DNA of 64,000 bases, taken from assembly GCA_964472785.1 (NCBI GenBank), contig CAYYMH010000008.1, positions 1 through 64,000 of the forward strand, read 5' to 3'. Position numbers and translations under genes: made by a program. How positions within the stretch are numbered: position 1 is the first letter of the stretch; every line of letters starts with the position of its first letter. Under the pieces are notes generated by a model. It did not search any database and was not told where the DNA came from. It worked only from the letters and a program-made list of their open reading frames with translations. Below, one piece after another: positions 16,707 through 25,455 of this stretch. This DNA comes from CAYYMH01 sp964472785 (GTDB lineage Bacteria; Zhuqueibacterota; Zhuqueibacteria; Thermofontimicrobiales; Thermofontimicrobiaceae).

Positions 16707-18893
16707 TTATTGATCTACCTCCTCAGTCAGTTTTCTTAAAAAAGTACGCACTTTTTCTGATGATTTTATTTTATATTGAGCTTCTGTGGACGTGAATCCA
16801 ACTTTGATAGAATACCCCGTCTCTGGTACAGTTTTAAATGTATCCTCATCTGTCCAATCATCGCCAATCGCCATGATGAAATCCCACGACTCTTGATTGA
16901 TCCAATGAAGAGCAGCTCTGCCTTTGTTGACACCGGCATTTTTGACTTCTACAACCTTACTTCCCTCTAATACCTGGAGATTTAAATTAGAAGTTAAATA
17001 TACCAAATTGTTTACCAATTCGCGCGCTCGAATTTGTCCCTGTTCCGGATCAGCTTTTCGATAATGCCACACTAACGAAAATTCCTTGGTTTCGATAAAT
17101 GATCCCGGTGTTCGATCTACATATAATTCCAGCATCGGAAGGATATCTTTCTTCCATTCCTGATCCAGTTGTTCAATCATTTCCCAATCATTTCCTTTTG
17201 TTTTAAGCCAGGCACCGTGTTCCGCGACAAAAGAAATATCTAATTCGCCCAACCATTTTTCCAGCGTGTTCTTATCCCTTCCGCTGATAATAACCACCTC
17301 ATTTTTTGGTGAAGCAGCTAATGCTTTTAATAAGTTGATCAGCTTATCATCTGGAGACACTTTTTCAGGATCTTTGGAAAATGAGACCAGGGTTCCGTCA
17401 TAATCCAGTAACAAGAGACGTCGCTCACTATTTTTAAATTCATTCACTATTTTTTCCTCGGTGCGGACATTAATTCTTTTGCTGAGCAATGTCTGTTGAT
17501 GCTGTTTGGTGTTTAACAATACTTCGATAAAATCTTCAGCCCATCGGCATACATTATAGCGCATTAGTTTCTTTTGCATTTCCCTGTTACTCTTTTTCTG
17601 TTCTTCTTCCGAAATGATGAAGGCTTGTTTCAGTGCCTGTTCAATTTGCCCGAGATCATTGGGATTAATCGTGATCGCATCGTGCAATTCGTCGGCTGCG
17701 CCTGCCATTTCACTGAGAATCAGTACCCCCTTACCATCACTTCGGGAAGCGACATATTCCTTTGCAATCAAATTCATGCCATCGCGGAATGGGGTTACTA
17801 ATCCAACTTCAGAGACGTTGTACAGTGCGGAAAGCATGTGAAATGGTAGGCTTCGATATAGATACCAAATAGGTGTCCAGCCGATGCCACCATATTTTCC
17901 GTTAATGAAGCCAACCAATTCATCGACCTCTTCTTTGAGTAAACGGTACTGTTCGACTTGTGCACGCGAAGGAACCACAACCAGAATCAGTGTGACTTTT
18001 TCCCGATACTCTGGATTTCTGTCCATAAACAGGTTAAAAGCCCGTAAACGTTGTGCGATTCCTTTCGAATAATCCAGTCGATCCACTGAAAGAATAATCT
18101 TATGATCTCCGATACGTTTACGTATTTTACTCATTTCATTCTGAACTTCTTTCCTCTTATGTGCTTCTGCAAATTTTCCAAAATCAATTCCCATCGGAAA
18201 CGAATCCGCGCGAATCACCCGATCCTCGTAAGTCAGTTTCGTCAATGACTGTTCTACCCCCAACAATCTGGTCGCTGCACTGATAAAATGGCGAACATAA
18301 TCATAGGTATGAAAACCCACGAGATCGGAATTAATCAGTCCGTTCAAAATATCGTAACGCCATGGCAGCGTCCGATAGATCTCAAAAGAGGGAAATGGAA
18401 TATGGAGAAAAAATCCGATGGTGACATTCGGCAAACGTTTACGAATCATTTCCGGAAGCAACATCAACTGGTAATCGTGTACCCAGATAATGTCGTCTTC
18501 TTTTGCTATTTCGAGTACTTCATCGCAGAAAATCTTATTGACATGTCGATATGTTTCCCAATATTTTTCATTATAAACTGTGTACTGGCTAAAGTAATGA
18601 AACAAAGGCCAAATCGTTTTATTGCTGAATCCTTCATAATAATTTTCGATTTGCATCCGTGTCAAAAACACCGGATACATTTGGTTTCGCTTTAGCCTGT
18701 TTTCAATTTGCTCACGTTCTGAAGTTTTGGTGGTAATAATCCCGGGCCAACCTATCCATAAACTTTCGTATCGTTCGTGAAACGATTTCATACCCGTCGC
18801 CAAACCACCAGTACTCGGCGAATATACAAATTTACCCTCTTTCCTGGAAACACTCACTGGCAATCTGTTAGAAATAATTAATATTCTTCGCAT
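16707..18893 (-). CDS. otsAB: Fused trehalose-6-phosphate synthase/phosphatase (OtsA-OtsB)
   Basis: The 728-residue protein joins two enzymes. Residues about 1-460 form a GT20 trehalose-6-phosphate synthase with SLWIGWPG, VWVHDYQLMLLPEMIR, FFLHIPFPSFEIYRTLP and DRLDYSKGIAQRL. Residues about 490-728 form a HAD-type trehalose-6-phosphate phosphatase with LLLDYDGTL, SGRDKNTLEKWLG and GDDWTDEDTF. Together they make trehalose from UDP- or GDP-glucose and glucose-6-phosphate. The ATG has AGAGG upstream. Fused enzymes of this order are known from Bacteroidota and eukaryotes. It leads a two-gene unit with treT. Confidence 0.93.
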   Translation of the reverse strand: MRRILIISNRLPVSVSRKEGKFVYSPSTGGLATGMKSFHERYESLWIGWPGIITTKTSEREQIENRLKRNQMYPVFLTRMQIENYYEGFSNKTIWPLFHYFSQYTVYNEKYWETYRHVNKIFCDEVLEIAKEDDIIWVHDYQLMLLPEMIRKRLPNVTIGFFLHIPFPSFEIYRTLPWRYDILNGLINSDLVGFHTYDYVRHFISAATRLLGVEQSLTKLTYEDRVIRADSFPMGIDFGKFAEAHKRKEVQNEMSKIRKRIGDHKIILSVDRLDYSKGIAQRLRAFNLFMDRNPEYREKVTLILVVVPSRAQVEQYRLLKEEVDELVGFINGKYGGIGWTPIWYLYRSLPFHMLSALYNVSEVGLVTPFRDGMNLIAKEYVASRSDGKGVLILSEMAGAADELHDAITINPNDLGQIEQALKQAFIISEEEQKKSNREMQKKLMRYNVCRWAEDFIEVLLNTKQHQQTLLSKRINVRTEEKIVNEFKNSERRLLLLDYDGTLVSFSKDPEKVSPDDKLINLLKALAASPKNEVVIISGRDKNTLEKWLGELDISFVAEHGAWLKTKGNDWEMIEQLDQEWKKDILPMLELYVDRTPGSFIETKEFSLVWHYRKADPEQGQIRARELVNNLVYLTSNLNLQVLEGSKVVEVKNAGVNKGRAALHWINQESWDFIMAIGDDWTDEDTFKTVPETGYSIKVGFTSTEAQYKIKSSEKVRTFLRKLTEEVDQ

Positions 18894-19269
18894 TTTATTT
18901 TTACCTCTGAACGGTTTATTAAAAATTACAAATTAATTACAATGTCCAAATCCTAAACGGTTTCTTATATAACTTGAAATATTTTTTTGCTTCAAAGACG
19001 CAAAGGCTCAAAGAGCTAAAAATCAATTAATTAGAACTCTATTCATATTTTAATCCGACAAAACTGAGTTTAAAATTCAATTTCTTATAACTTTTTATTT
19101 CTTCATGTCTTGGAATCTTGGCGGCAATCATTTATGAATAATTCAAGTTAAAAATAATGATCTAATAAAATAATAAAAATTTAGCAAATTTACAAGGAAT
19201 CTCTTGACTATTTTAATCAATATCAGATTTTCCTTTCTATCAAAATCTGCTTTTCGGCAAAGCATCTCT
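18894..19269. other. Intergenic region with repeat arms
   Basis: About 375 bases upstream of otsAB. It holds the inverted repeat pair described at 18987-19128 and AT-rich sequence. The otsAB promoter should lie here on the minus strand; I do not see a consensus match that I would call. Confidence 0.4.
18987..19128. repeat. Loose inverted pair of dispersed repeat arms
   Basis: The left arm starts TTGCTTCAAAGACGCAAAGG. The right arm TTCTTCATGTCTTGGAATCTTGGCGGCAA ends at 19128 and reads, in reverse complement, TTGCCGCCAAGATTCCAAG. The arms resemble the TGCCACAAAG repeat seen at 13571 and 21161. The pairing is imperfect and the spacing long. Confidence 0.4.
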
Positions 19270-21045
19270 CTATTTTAATAACACTATCTTTTTTGTCGCT
19301 GCAATTTCACTGTTCAATAACATCCTGATGAAATATGTACCGGAATTTACCTGATGTCCGAAGCTGTTTCGGCCATCCCATTTTATCTGATACCAGGCCG
19401 GGTTTTTTTGTTCATTGACCAATATTTTCGTCATGTTTCCGATCAAATCATACACTGTGATTTGAACATTCGATTTATGAGCGATTTGATATTCGATCGT
19501 TGTGTGCGTGTTAAACGGATTCGGGTAATTTTGGATAAGTTTGTATTGAGTCGGAATACTGATGATAACTTCAATCTCGGGTGAAAATTCAAAAGTACCA
19601 TCAAAATTCAGTTGTTTTAATCGGTAACGAGATGAACTGACGGCTCCATTTCGATCGATAAAAGCGTATTCGTGATTACCAACTGTGGTACCATTCCCTC
19701 TGACAAATCCTATTCTAAAAAATTGTCTTTGCGCCTGACTCAGTTTTTGAATTTCAAATCCCAAATTGTTATTTTCACTTGCTGTAAACCAGTAAAGCGT
19801 CACATCTTTTCCATTCAAGCGATAACCGAAATCCGTCAACTCCACTGGTACCGGTTGCAGACTTTTTTCCCACCGATTAACGATGGCATGAATCCAGGGA
19901 GAGTAACTACGTCCCGTATTTCCTGTATGCGGCGGACTGTATGTGTCATTACCACCACAGAAGATCGTTGCCTCCCGCTGATTAAGCCAGGTATCCGGAT
20001 GGTCTTCACTGCTTGCACTACGTCCGATTAAATCGGAATTTGCTGTATCCATCGAATTATCTGGCATGCCGTTATCCACGAACCAAAAATATTCATTGTC
20101 CAGTTGCGAATCATCACTCGTCCAGGCAATTGAATTATGAAAATCAAACGGCACCACATTTTTCAGCGGATAATCTTCGAACTGATCCGTACCAGTTGGA
20201 TTGTATTGATGCAACCAGTCTTCGCGCAACCAGCGAGCAAACTCACGGCAATTGTTCGCCGCGTCCGCAGAGAGCCAAACCATCGGTGGGGCCTGCATGG
20301 CAATAAACAGAATGTTTGGATGTTCCACAAAAATATTGAGCATACCCCGGTATGCACACTTCAACTGCGCCAATGAAGCGCCAGCACCGCTCCAATTACC
20401 GGCTGACCAGTGTGTGTTCGTGTAGCTGTCAGATACTGCACCGCTTGAATTCAGATAAGTGAAATTGTTCGTGCCATTATCCGAATAAGGCGTGCCGCCG
20501 ATAACATTGCCAAAGCCATTGTTTTCAGTACCGCCGTCGTAATGGGTATCATTATGACTTACATTCGAGCCGGGATAACACGGTTTGAACATGATGATGT
20601 CCATCAGCTCAGCGTTAAATTCATAATAGTTCAACATGAAATCCCGATAATCATCGTCGATTTGTTCGCCGATGGTCGGTCCACCGTTCTGGGCAGGACC
20701 TTCGTAACGGTAAAAATGATCATCGACGGGAATCCCCAATTCGCGCTGAAATCTTTTGTACCAATGCCGATAATCCGTGTAATTATTCTCGTATTGATAA
20801 GTCGTCCGGATACGGCTATGCAGCGCGTAGCCCAATCCCTCAAGTCCGCTTATCAGACCGTCATTCAATAAATTTGCGCCGCACGAATGATGAAAAAAAT
20901 TGAACACATGTTCGCTGATGTTGTCCGGTGTTGAAAAGTCGGGATTAGCAAATTCTTCCTGAAGTAATGAGTTTTGAGCGTCCAGAGAGAAGTTAGCGAT
21001 CAGGGAAAAAATAATTAGAAAAGCACATACATTTTTAAAATGCAT
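19270..21045 (-). CDS. Secreted protein with C-terminal sorting tail
   Basis: A signal peptide (about 1-23, ending SLDAQ) precedes a globular region of about 380 residues. It opens with FNFFHHSCGANLL, a pattern I associate loosely with SGNH-like hydrolases, and contains IIMFKPCYPGSN. A beta-sandwich linker (VPVELTDFGYRLNGKDVTLYW onward) follows. The last 85 residues carry QNYPNPFNTHT, VYDLIGNM, WDGRNSFG and NSGTYFIRM, the usual layout of type IX-like sorting tails. It should be displayed on or released from the cell surface. Enzymatic activity is not established. AGGAGA lies just upstream of ATG 21045. Confidence 0.8.
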   Translation of the reverse strand: MHFKNVCAFLIIFSLIANFSLDAQNSLLQEEFANPDFSTPDNISEHVFNFFHHSCGANLLNDGLISGLEGLGYALHSRIRTTYQYENNYTDYRHWYKRFQRELGIPVDDHFYRYEGPAQNGGPTIGEQIDDDYRDFMLNYYEFNAELMDIIMFKPCYPGSNVSHNDTHYDGGTENNGFGNVIGGTPYSDNGTNNFTYLNSSGAVSDSYTNTHWSAGNWSGAGASLAQLKCAYRGMLNIFVEHPNILFIAMQAPPMVWLSADAANNCREFARWLREDWLHQYNPTGTDQFEDYPLKNVVPFDFHNSIAWTSDDSQLDNEYFWFVDNGMPDNSMDTANSDLIGRSASSEDHPDTWLNQREATIFCGGNDTYSPPHTGNTGRSYSPWIHAIVNRWEKSLQPVPVELTDFGYRLNGKDVTLYWFTASENNNLGFEIQKLSQAQRQFFRIGFVRGNGTTVGNHEYAFIDRNGAVSSSRYRLKQLNFDGTFEFSPEIEVIISIPTQYKLIQNYPNPFNTHTTIEYQIAHKSNVQITVYDLIGNMTKILVNEQKNPAWYQIKWDGRNSFGHQVNSGTYFIRMLLNSEIAATKKIVLLK

Positions 21046-21468
21046 CTTATTCTCCTTTTTTATTTATGCTGCAAATTGACATCTCTATAAAATAATAACA
21101 AAAATATTAATTATCAATACTTTAATTTATAATTTTAGAAATGGTTCTATGTGCTTTATTTGCCACAAAGCCACCAAGACTCGAAGTTACACAAAAAAAA
21201 CACAAATCTATGGTTTTTCATAATAAGGACTTAATTATTTTTCTAATATGATGGATTCATAAATTCTCTTAAATGATAAGATCCTGGGCTATTTAATGTT
21301 ATTTTGAAACAAATAATAAAATTCATTTTTAATAAGATAGCGAAATGCCTTCGAGACATTGTGGCTATCGTTACAAATTTTATTTCACAGAAGTTTTTCC
21401 TTGCAATTGTATATTTAAATCATATATTAGACGTTTGTGTTTTTATTATACCCTACTGGAGAGATGAA
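21046..21468. other. Divergent intergenic region
   Basis: This gap separates the minus-strand secreted protein from the plus-strand transporter pair and should hold two promoters. A dispersed repeat occupies 21161-21210. An open frame reaches back to 21304 but has no ribosome-binding site there, so I leave the upstream part as non-coding. Confidence 0.4.
21161..21210. repeat. Dispersed TGCCACAAAG-type repeat
   Basis: Starts TGCCACAAAGCCACCAAG and continues with CTCGAAGTTACACAAA and an A-rich end. It matches the reverse complement of 4076-4103 and the direct orientation of 13571-13610. No partner arm is present nearby. Confidence 0.5.
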
Positions 21469-21645
21469 ATGGAAATTAATATACTGATCGGTATCATTGT
21501 GCTTGTATTAGCCTACAGCATTTTAGTCGCGCTGGTACTGTGGAGCCGACAAACTATCGAAGCAATTGATAAATATAATTTAGGTTCTTTACGAGAAATA
21601 TTAAGCGAATTACGCCATGGCAACAGAAAAGACACCAAAGCATAA
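21469..21645 (+). CDS. Small single-pass membrane protein, 58 aa
   Basis: A 58-residue frame starts at ATG 21469 with GGAGAG five bases upstream. It encodes a hydrophobic helix (about residues 4-24, INILIGIIVLVLAYSILVAL) followed by a short amphipathic, charged tail ending NRKDTKA. Its last 29 bases overlap the start of the permease gene in a different frame, which suggests coupled translation. The longer frame starting at 21304 has no ribosome-binding site. Small membrane proteins can act as transporter partners; a role with the downstream permease is only inferred. Confidence 0.6.
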   Translation: MEINILIGIIVLVLAYSILVALVLWSRQTIEAIDKYNLGSLREILSELRHGNRKDTKA

Positions 21646-23893
21646 AATTACCACTGAACTATCGAGGGAATTAAATCTATTCCACATTACCATGATGGGC
21701 GTTGGTATGATGATCGGTGCCGGTGTGTTTCTGGGAATAGGAAACGCTGTTGGTGTCGCAGGTCCCGGTGGTGTCGTGCTTACTTTCGCCTTGAATGGTC
21801 TTTTGGCAATTTTCACTGCCATGTCTTATGCGGAATTGAGTTCAGCCGTTCCCCGTGCTGGCGGAGCGTATAATTTCGCCAGAATCGCATTTGGGCGCGG
21901 ACCCAGTTTTATAGCCGGTTGGATGGAATGGTTTGCATCCAGTGTTGCCGGCAGCGTTTATTGTCTTACTTTTGCCATTTACACGCTGCATTATTTAGAA
22001 CAATTGGGCTTGCTCAACTGGCTTCCTTTTACTGAATTTTATTCCACAAAAATTGTTGCTTTTCTCATTGCTGTGGTCTTTATTTACATCAATTACCGTG
22101 GCGCATCAGAGACCGGAAAAACCGGTGCGTTTTTTACCCTTGGCCAAACTATTACCTTGGGTGTGATCGGAATTGTTGGTATCGGTGTTGCGATGGCTGA
22201 TCCGAGCCGCCTCACCAACTTTGAACCATTTATGCCAAATGGCTGGGACAAGCTGCTCATTACAATGGGGTTCACATACGTTGCTTTCGAAGGATTTGAG
22301 GTTATTGCGCAGGCAGGAGATGAAACGATTGAACCACGGAAAAATATTCCCAAAGCCATGCTTTATTCCATTTTTATAGTTGTGACCACCTACATTCTGG
22401 TATCTTTTGCTGCTGTCGTCGGCGTTAAGGAAGGAAGTCCGGGGGTAGAAGGCGCTGTTTGGGAATGGATCGGCAGTTTTAATGAAAAAGGATTTGGCAT
22501 GGCTGTTTCGCGTCTCATGCCCTATGGCGGTTTTCTGGTAACGATTACTGTGATATTTGCATCCACATCCGCCTTAAATGCTACCATTTTTTCAGCGACT
22601 CGCGTCTCCTATGCTTTAGGCAGAGACAGGATGTTGCCGGGTATTTTCTCAAAAATTTCAACTAAACAAAAAACCCCGTACATCGCGCTGTTTTTTTCAT
22701 CGCTGATTGTCATCGTGGTTGCCATATTCTTGCCCACCATGGATGTTGCCTCCAGTGCCAGCATCATGTTTCTATTTTTATTCTTTACCGTGAATATCAG
22801 CGTCATTAAAATCCGAAAATATATGTCAGATGAACTTGTTTATGGTTACATTATGCCGTTGTTTCCCTTAACTCCGATTCTGGCAATATTTTTTCAAGCG
22901 TTGTTGGCAGTATGGTTAATTCACATGAGTTATATCGCCTGGATCGTTGCGCCGGCGTGGATTTTTTCCGGTATCTTGATTTATTGGATGTATTCGAAAA
23001 AACGTGCCGTTGCCACACACGACGAGATTGTTGTTCTGGAAGAAGAAGAGGCTCCTGAAAAGAAACGTTACCGGATCATGGTACCTGTTGCCAATCCTGA
23101 CAATGCTTTAAAATTAGTGGGAAACACGTTCAAATTGTCCGGCGCCAAAGACGCTTTAGTTGAATTGCTGCACATGGTTCCGATACCGGATCAAGTCCCT
23201 TTATCCGACGCCCAAAGGTACACACTCAAAGGCAAAGAAGCGGTGACCGAAGCCATGCTTTATCTAACACCAAAATTTCCAATCACCACCACCATTCGCT
23301 ACTGCCGAAATGTGGCTCGCGGAATCATTATGGCAGCGCGTGAAAAACATACTGACTTGATCATCATGGGAGCACCGGAAAATATCTCTTACCGAAGAGG
23401 CTTTATTTTTGGGAGCACGATTGATCCAGTGATTGAAAAAGCACCCTGTAACGTGGTTGCGTTTAAAAATTGTAAAAATATCGATTACCACAAAATATTG
23501 GTGCCTTTTGGCGGCGGACCGAATAGCATATTTGCTTTGGAGGTTGCTTCAATATTGATGCACGAAGAAGGAAATATCGTTCCCTTGAACATTGCCAGAC
23601 CGGGTCAGCCAACGCGGGATATTGAGGCCTTTCTCGAGCATGCGGGTAAATTACGTCACATTAAAAAAATCTCTCCCAAATACATCGTGGCGAAAAATTT
23701 TGTGGAAGCGATTGTAAACGAAGCCAATGAAGGAAATTATGATCTGGTGGTCATTGGTGCTACGCGGGAAAAATTTCTCAAGAAAATGATACGCGGCTCA
23801 CTCCCTGATGAAGTCGCCCACCATATCAACAAACCACTGGCAATAGTAAATGCTGTGGAAGGTTTTAAATCAATTATGAAAAAAATAATTTGA
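21617..23893 (+). CDS. APC-family amino-acid permease fused to universal-stress-protein domains
   Basis: The 758-residue protein has an APC-superfamily amino-acid transporter of about 12 membrane helices (about 15-460), with the family opening GVGMMIGAGVFLGIGNAVG and a later GFEVIAQAGDETIEPRKNIPKA. A cytosolic C-terminal region contains two UspA-like domains (about 480-615 and 620-750). Marks include RIMVPVANPDN, DLIIMGAPEN, KILVPFGGGPN and DLVVIGATREKF. UspA domains bind adenine nucleotides or other ligands, and in such fusions may sense energy state. Substrate unknown. No strong ribosome-binding site precedes ATG 21617, fitting coupling to the overlapping small gene. Confidence 0.88.
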   Translation: MATEKTPKHKITTELSRELNLFHITMMGVGMMIGAGVFLGIGNAVGVAGPGGVVLTFALNGLLAIFTAMSYAELSSAVPRAGGAYNFARIAFGRGPSFIAGWMEWFASSVAGSVYCLTFAIYTLHYLEQLGLLNWLPFTEFYSTKIVAFLIAVVFIYINYRGASETGKTGAFFTLGQTITLGVIGIVGIGVAMADPSRLTNFEPFMPNGWDKLLITMGFTYVAFEGFEVIAQAGDETIEPRKNIPKAMLYSIFIVVTTYILVSFAAVVGVKEGSPGVEGAVWEWIGSFNEKGFGMAVSRLMPYGGFLVTITVIFASTSALNATIFSATRVSYALGRDRMLPGIFSKISTKQKTPYIALFFSSLIVIVVAIFLPTMDVASSASIMFLFLFFTVNISVIKIRKYMSDELVYGYIMPLFPLTPILAIFFQALLAVWLIHMSYIAWIVAPAWIFSGILIYWMYSKKRAVATHDEIVVLEEEEAPEKKRYRIMVPVANPDNALKLVGNTFKLSGAKDALVELLHMVPIPDQVPLSDAQRYTLKGKEAVTEAMLYLTPKFPITTTIRYCRNVARGIIMAAREKHTDLIIMGAPENISYRRGFIFGSTIDPVIEKAPCNVVAFKNCKNIDYHKILVPFGGGPNSIFALEVASILMHEEGNIVPLNIARPGQPTRDIEAFLEHAGKLRHIKKISPKYIVAKNFVEAIVNEANEGNYDLVVIGATREKFLKKMIRGSLPDEVAHHINKPLAIVNAVEGFKSIMKKII

Positions 23894-23914
23894 CCGGAGT
23901 GATCTTTGTCCAAA

Positions 23915-24883
23915 TTATTGGATCCTTTCTTTCAGCAATTTAAAAAAGGAAGAAAAATCTACATTCCCGCCCGATAAAATAATCCCAATTCGCTTTCCGT
24001 TTAAACTCTTCCTTTGTGCCAAAAGGGCGGCAAACGGTACTGCTGATGAAGGCTCGATAATAATTTTCATCCGCTCAAAAATGAGTTGCATCGCGCTGAT
24101 AATTTCCCCCTCTGTCACTGTGATAATGTCATCCACAAATTTTTGAATAATAGGAAACGTTTTCTCTCCCAGAGCAGTCTTCAATCCATCCGCAATTGTG
24201 TTCGGATTTTCGGGCGGGATGATTTTACCGGCTTGCAGCGATTGATAAGCATCATCCGCATTTTTGGGTTCGCCGGCAATGACTTTGATTTTTGAATGAA
24301 TTGATTTCACGGTTATCGCTGTCCCGCTGAGTAATCCGCCGCCACCGACCGGCGCCATGACAACATCTAATTCTTCAACATCGTCCAATAGCTCCAGTGC
24401 AGCAGTTCCTTGTCCGGCGATGATCCGGTAGTCATTGTAGGGATGAATGAAAGTAGCGCCTGTTTCCCCAATGATCCGCTCGGCGGTGGTTTCTCTGGAT
24501 TCCAGCGTTGGCTCACAAAACGTGATCAGCCCGCCATAATTTTTCACTGCCGCCACTTTGACAGGCGGGGCATTAGACGGCATGACAATGTGAGCGTTGA
24601 TTCCGCGCATTCGTGCAGCCAATGCCAGCGCGGCGGCATGATTTCCCGAAGAATGGGTGACCACTCCTTTTTGCGCTTCCTGTTCCGAAAGATTGAATAC
24701 TGCATTGCAGGCGCCGCGGAATTTGAAGGCACCCACTTTCTGGAAATTTTCGCACTTGAAAAACAGTTCCGCGCCAGAAATTTCATTCAGCGATGAACAA
24801 TTCAGCACCGGCGTTTTGTTGATCGTTTTTCTGATTTTTTGGTGCGTTTTTTGAATGTCTTTTAGTGTTGGAGGTTGATTCAT
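23915..24883 (-). CDS. PLP-dependent threonine dehydratase / serine racemase-like
   Basis: The 322-residue protein is a fold-type II PLP enzyme. The Schiff-base lysine lies in KVGAFKFRGA, the asparagine loop in SSGNHAAALA, the phosphate-binding glycine loop in APVGGGGLLSGTA, and the C-terminal motif is LSGGNVDF. It should deaminate threonine or serine to a 2-oxo acid and ammonia, or racemise serine. It lacks the C-terminal regulatory domain of biosynthetic IlvA, so a catabolic TdcB-like or serine-racemase-like role is more likely. It ends 21 bases from the convergent permease gene. Confidence 0.88.
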   Translation of the reverse strand: MNQPPTLKDIQKTHQKIRKTINKTPVLNCSSLNEISGAELFFKCENFQKVGAFKFRGACNAVFNLSEQEAQKGVVTHSSGNHAAALALAARMRGINAHIVMPSNAPPVKVAAVKNYGGLITFCEPTLESRETTAERIIGETGATFIHPYNDYRIIAGQGTAALELLDDVEELDVVMAPVGGGGLLSGTAITVKSIHSKIKVIAGEPKNADDAYQSLQAGKIIPPENPNTIADGLKTALGEKTFPIIQKFVDDIITVTEGEIISAMQLIFERMKIIIEPSSAVPFAALLAQRKSLNGKRIGIILSGGNVDFSSFFKLLKERIQ

Positions 24884-24945
24884 TTCTTTTTTTTATCCTG
24901 AATTCTTCATAACGTAGCAGCAGGCTACTAACAAATTATATTCCA

Positions 24946-25026
24946 AACGCAAAGCCGCAGAGAACGCAAAGTTTACCAAGTTACTTATTTTTTCTTTGCG
25001 GGCTTGGCGACTCTGCGTGAGCTTTT
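24946..25026. repeat. Imperfect intergenic palindrome (CGCAGAG family)
   Basis: Left arm ACGCAAAGCCGCAGAGAACGCAAAG and right arm CTTTGCGGGCTTGGCGACTCTGCGTG are imperfect inverted repeats around a T-rich centre. The same words occur in the palindromes at 2639-2717 and 57939-58024. It lies downstream of the TM1266-like gene, on the promoter side of the dehydratase gene. Confidence 0.65.
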
Positions 25027-25155
25027 TTAATCATTTTAAAAAAGTGCCGTTTGGCGTAAAATATTTCTAACAAAGAACTCTCAAAGATGAACAAAGTGTC
25101 TTCAGTTAATAGTTAAATTTTTGCCATGAAAACGCCGAGATTCCAAAGAAGATAA

Positions 25156-25416
25156 CTATTCATCAATCGAGAGTTGGACTAACTTAGCACTTACTCCCTC
25201 CACTAAATTCAACTTCCGCGACAATTCCTCGTGCTTCTCTTTGTCACCGACTAATTCCAAAAAAAGCAAGCCACTTTCGCTGCACTCGTCCAATGTTCCC
25301 TGATGCAGTCCGAGCCGTGTTTTTATGTAACAGCCCCAGGCGGTCAAAATTTGCTGAACTTTGGTGGCGGATTCTTTTCTGCTATTCACTAAAATAAGCA
25401 TTACATCTCGTTTCAT
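25156..25416 (-). CDS. Small ACT-like regulator (TM1266 family)
   Basis: An 86-residue protein starting MKRDVMLILVNSRKESATKVQQ and ending VSAKLVQLSID. It resembles the TM1266 family, small ferredoxin-like/ACT proteins often annotated as iron-only hydrogenase system regulators. The LHQGTLDECSESGLLFLELVGD stretch fits that family. No hydrogenase gene is in this window, so the role here is open. AGAGGAG precedes the ATG. It lies 39 bases downstream of tex on the same strand and is probably cotranscribed with it. Confidence 0.65.
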   Translation of the reverse strand: MKRDVMLILVNSRKESATKVQQILTAWGCYIKTRLGLHQGTLDECSESGLLFLELVGDKEKHEELSRKLNLVEGVSAKLVQLSIDE

Positions 25417-25455
25417 GTCTAATTCTCCTCTGATTTTTATTTTCTATGCTCACAT

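Noticed and set aside
21304..21468. 55-codon N-terminal extension of the small membrane protein
   Set aside because: No ribosome-binding site at 21304, whereas GGAGAG stands before ATG 21469.
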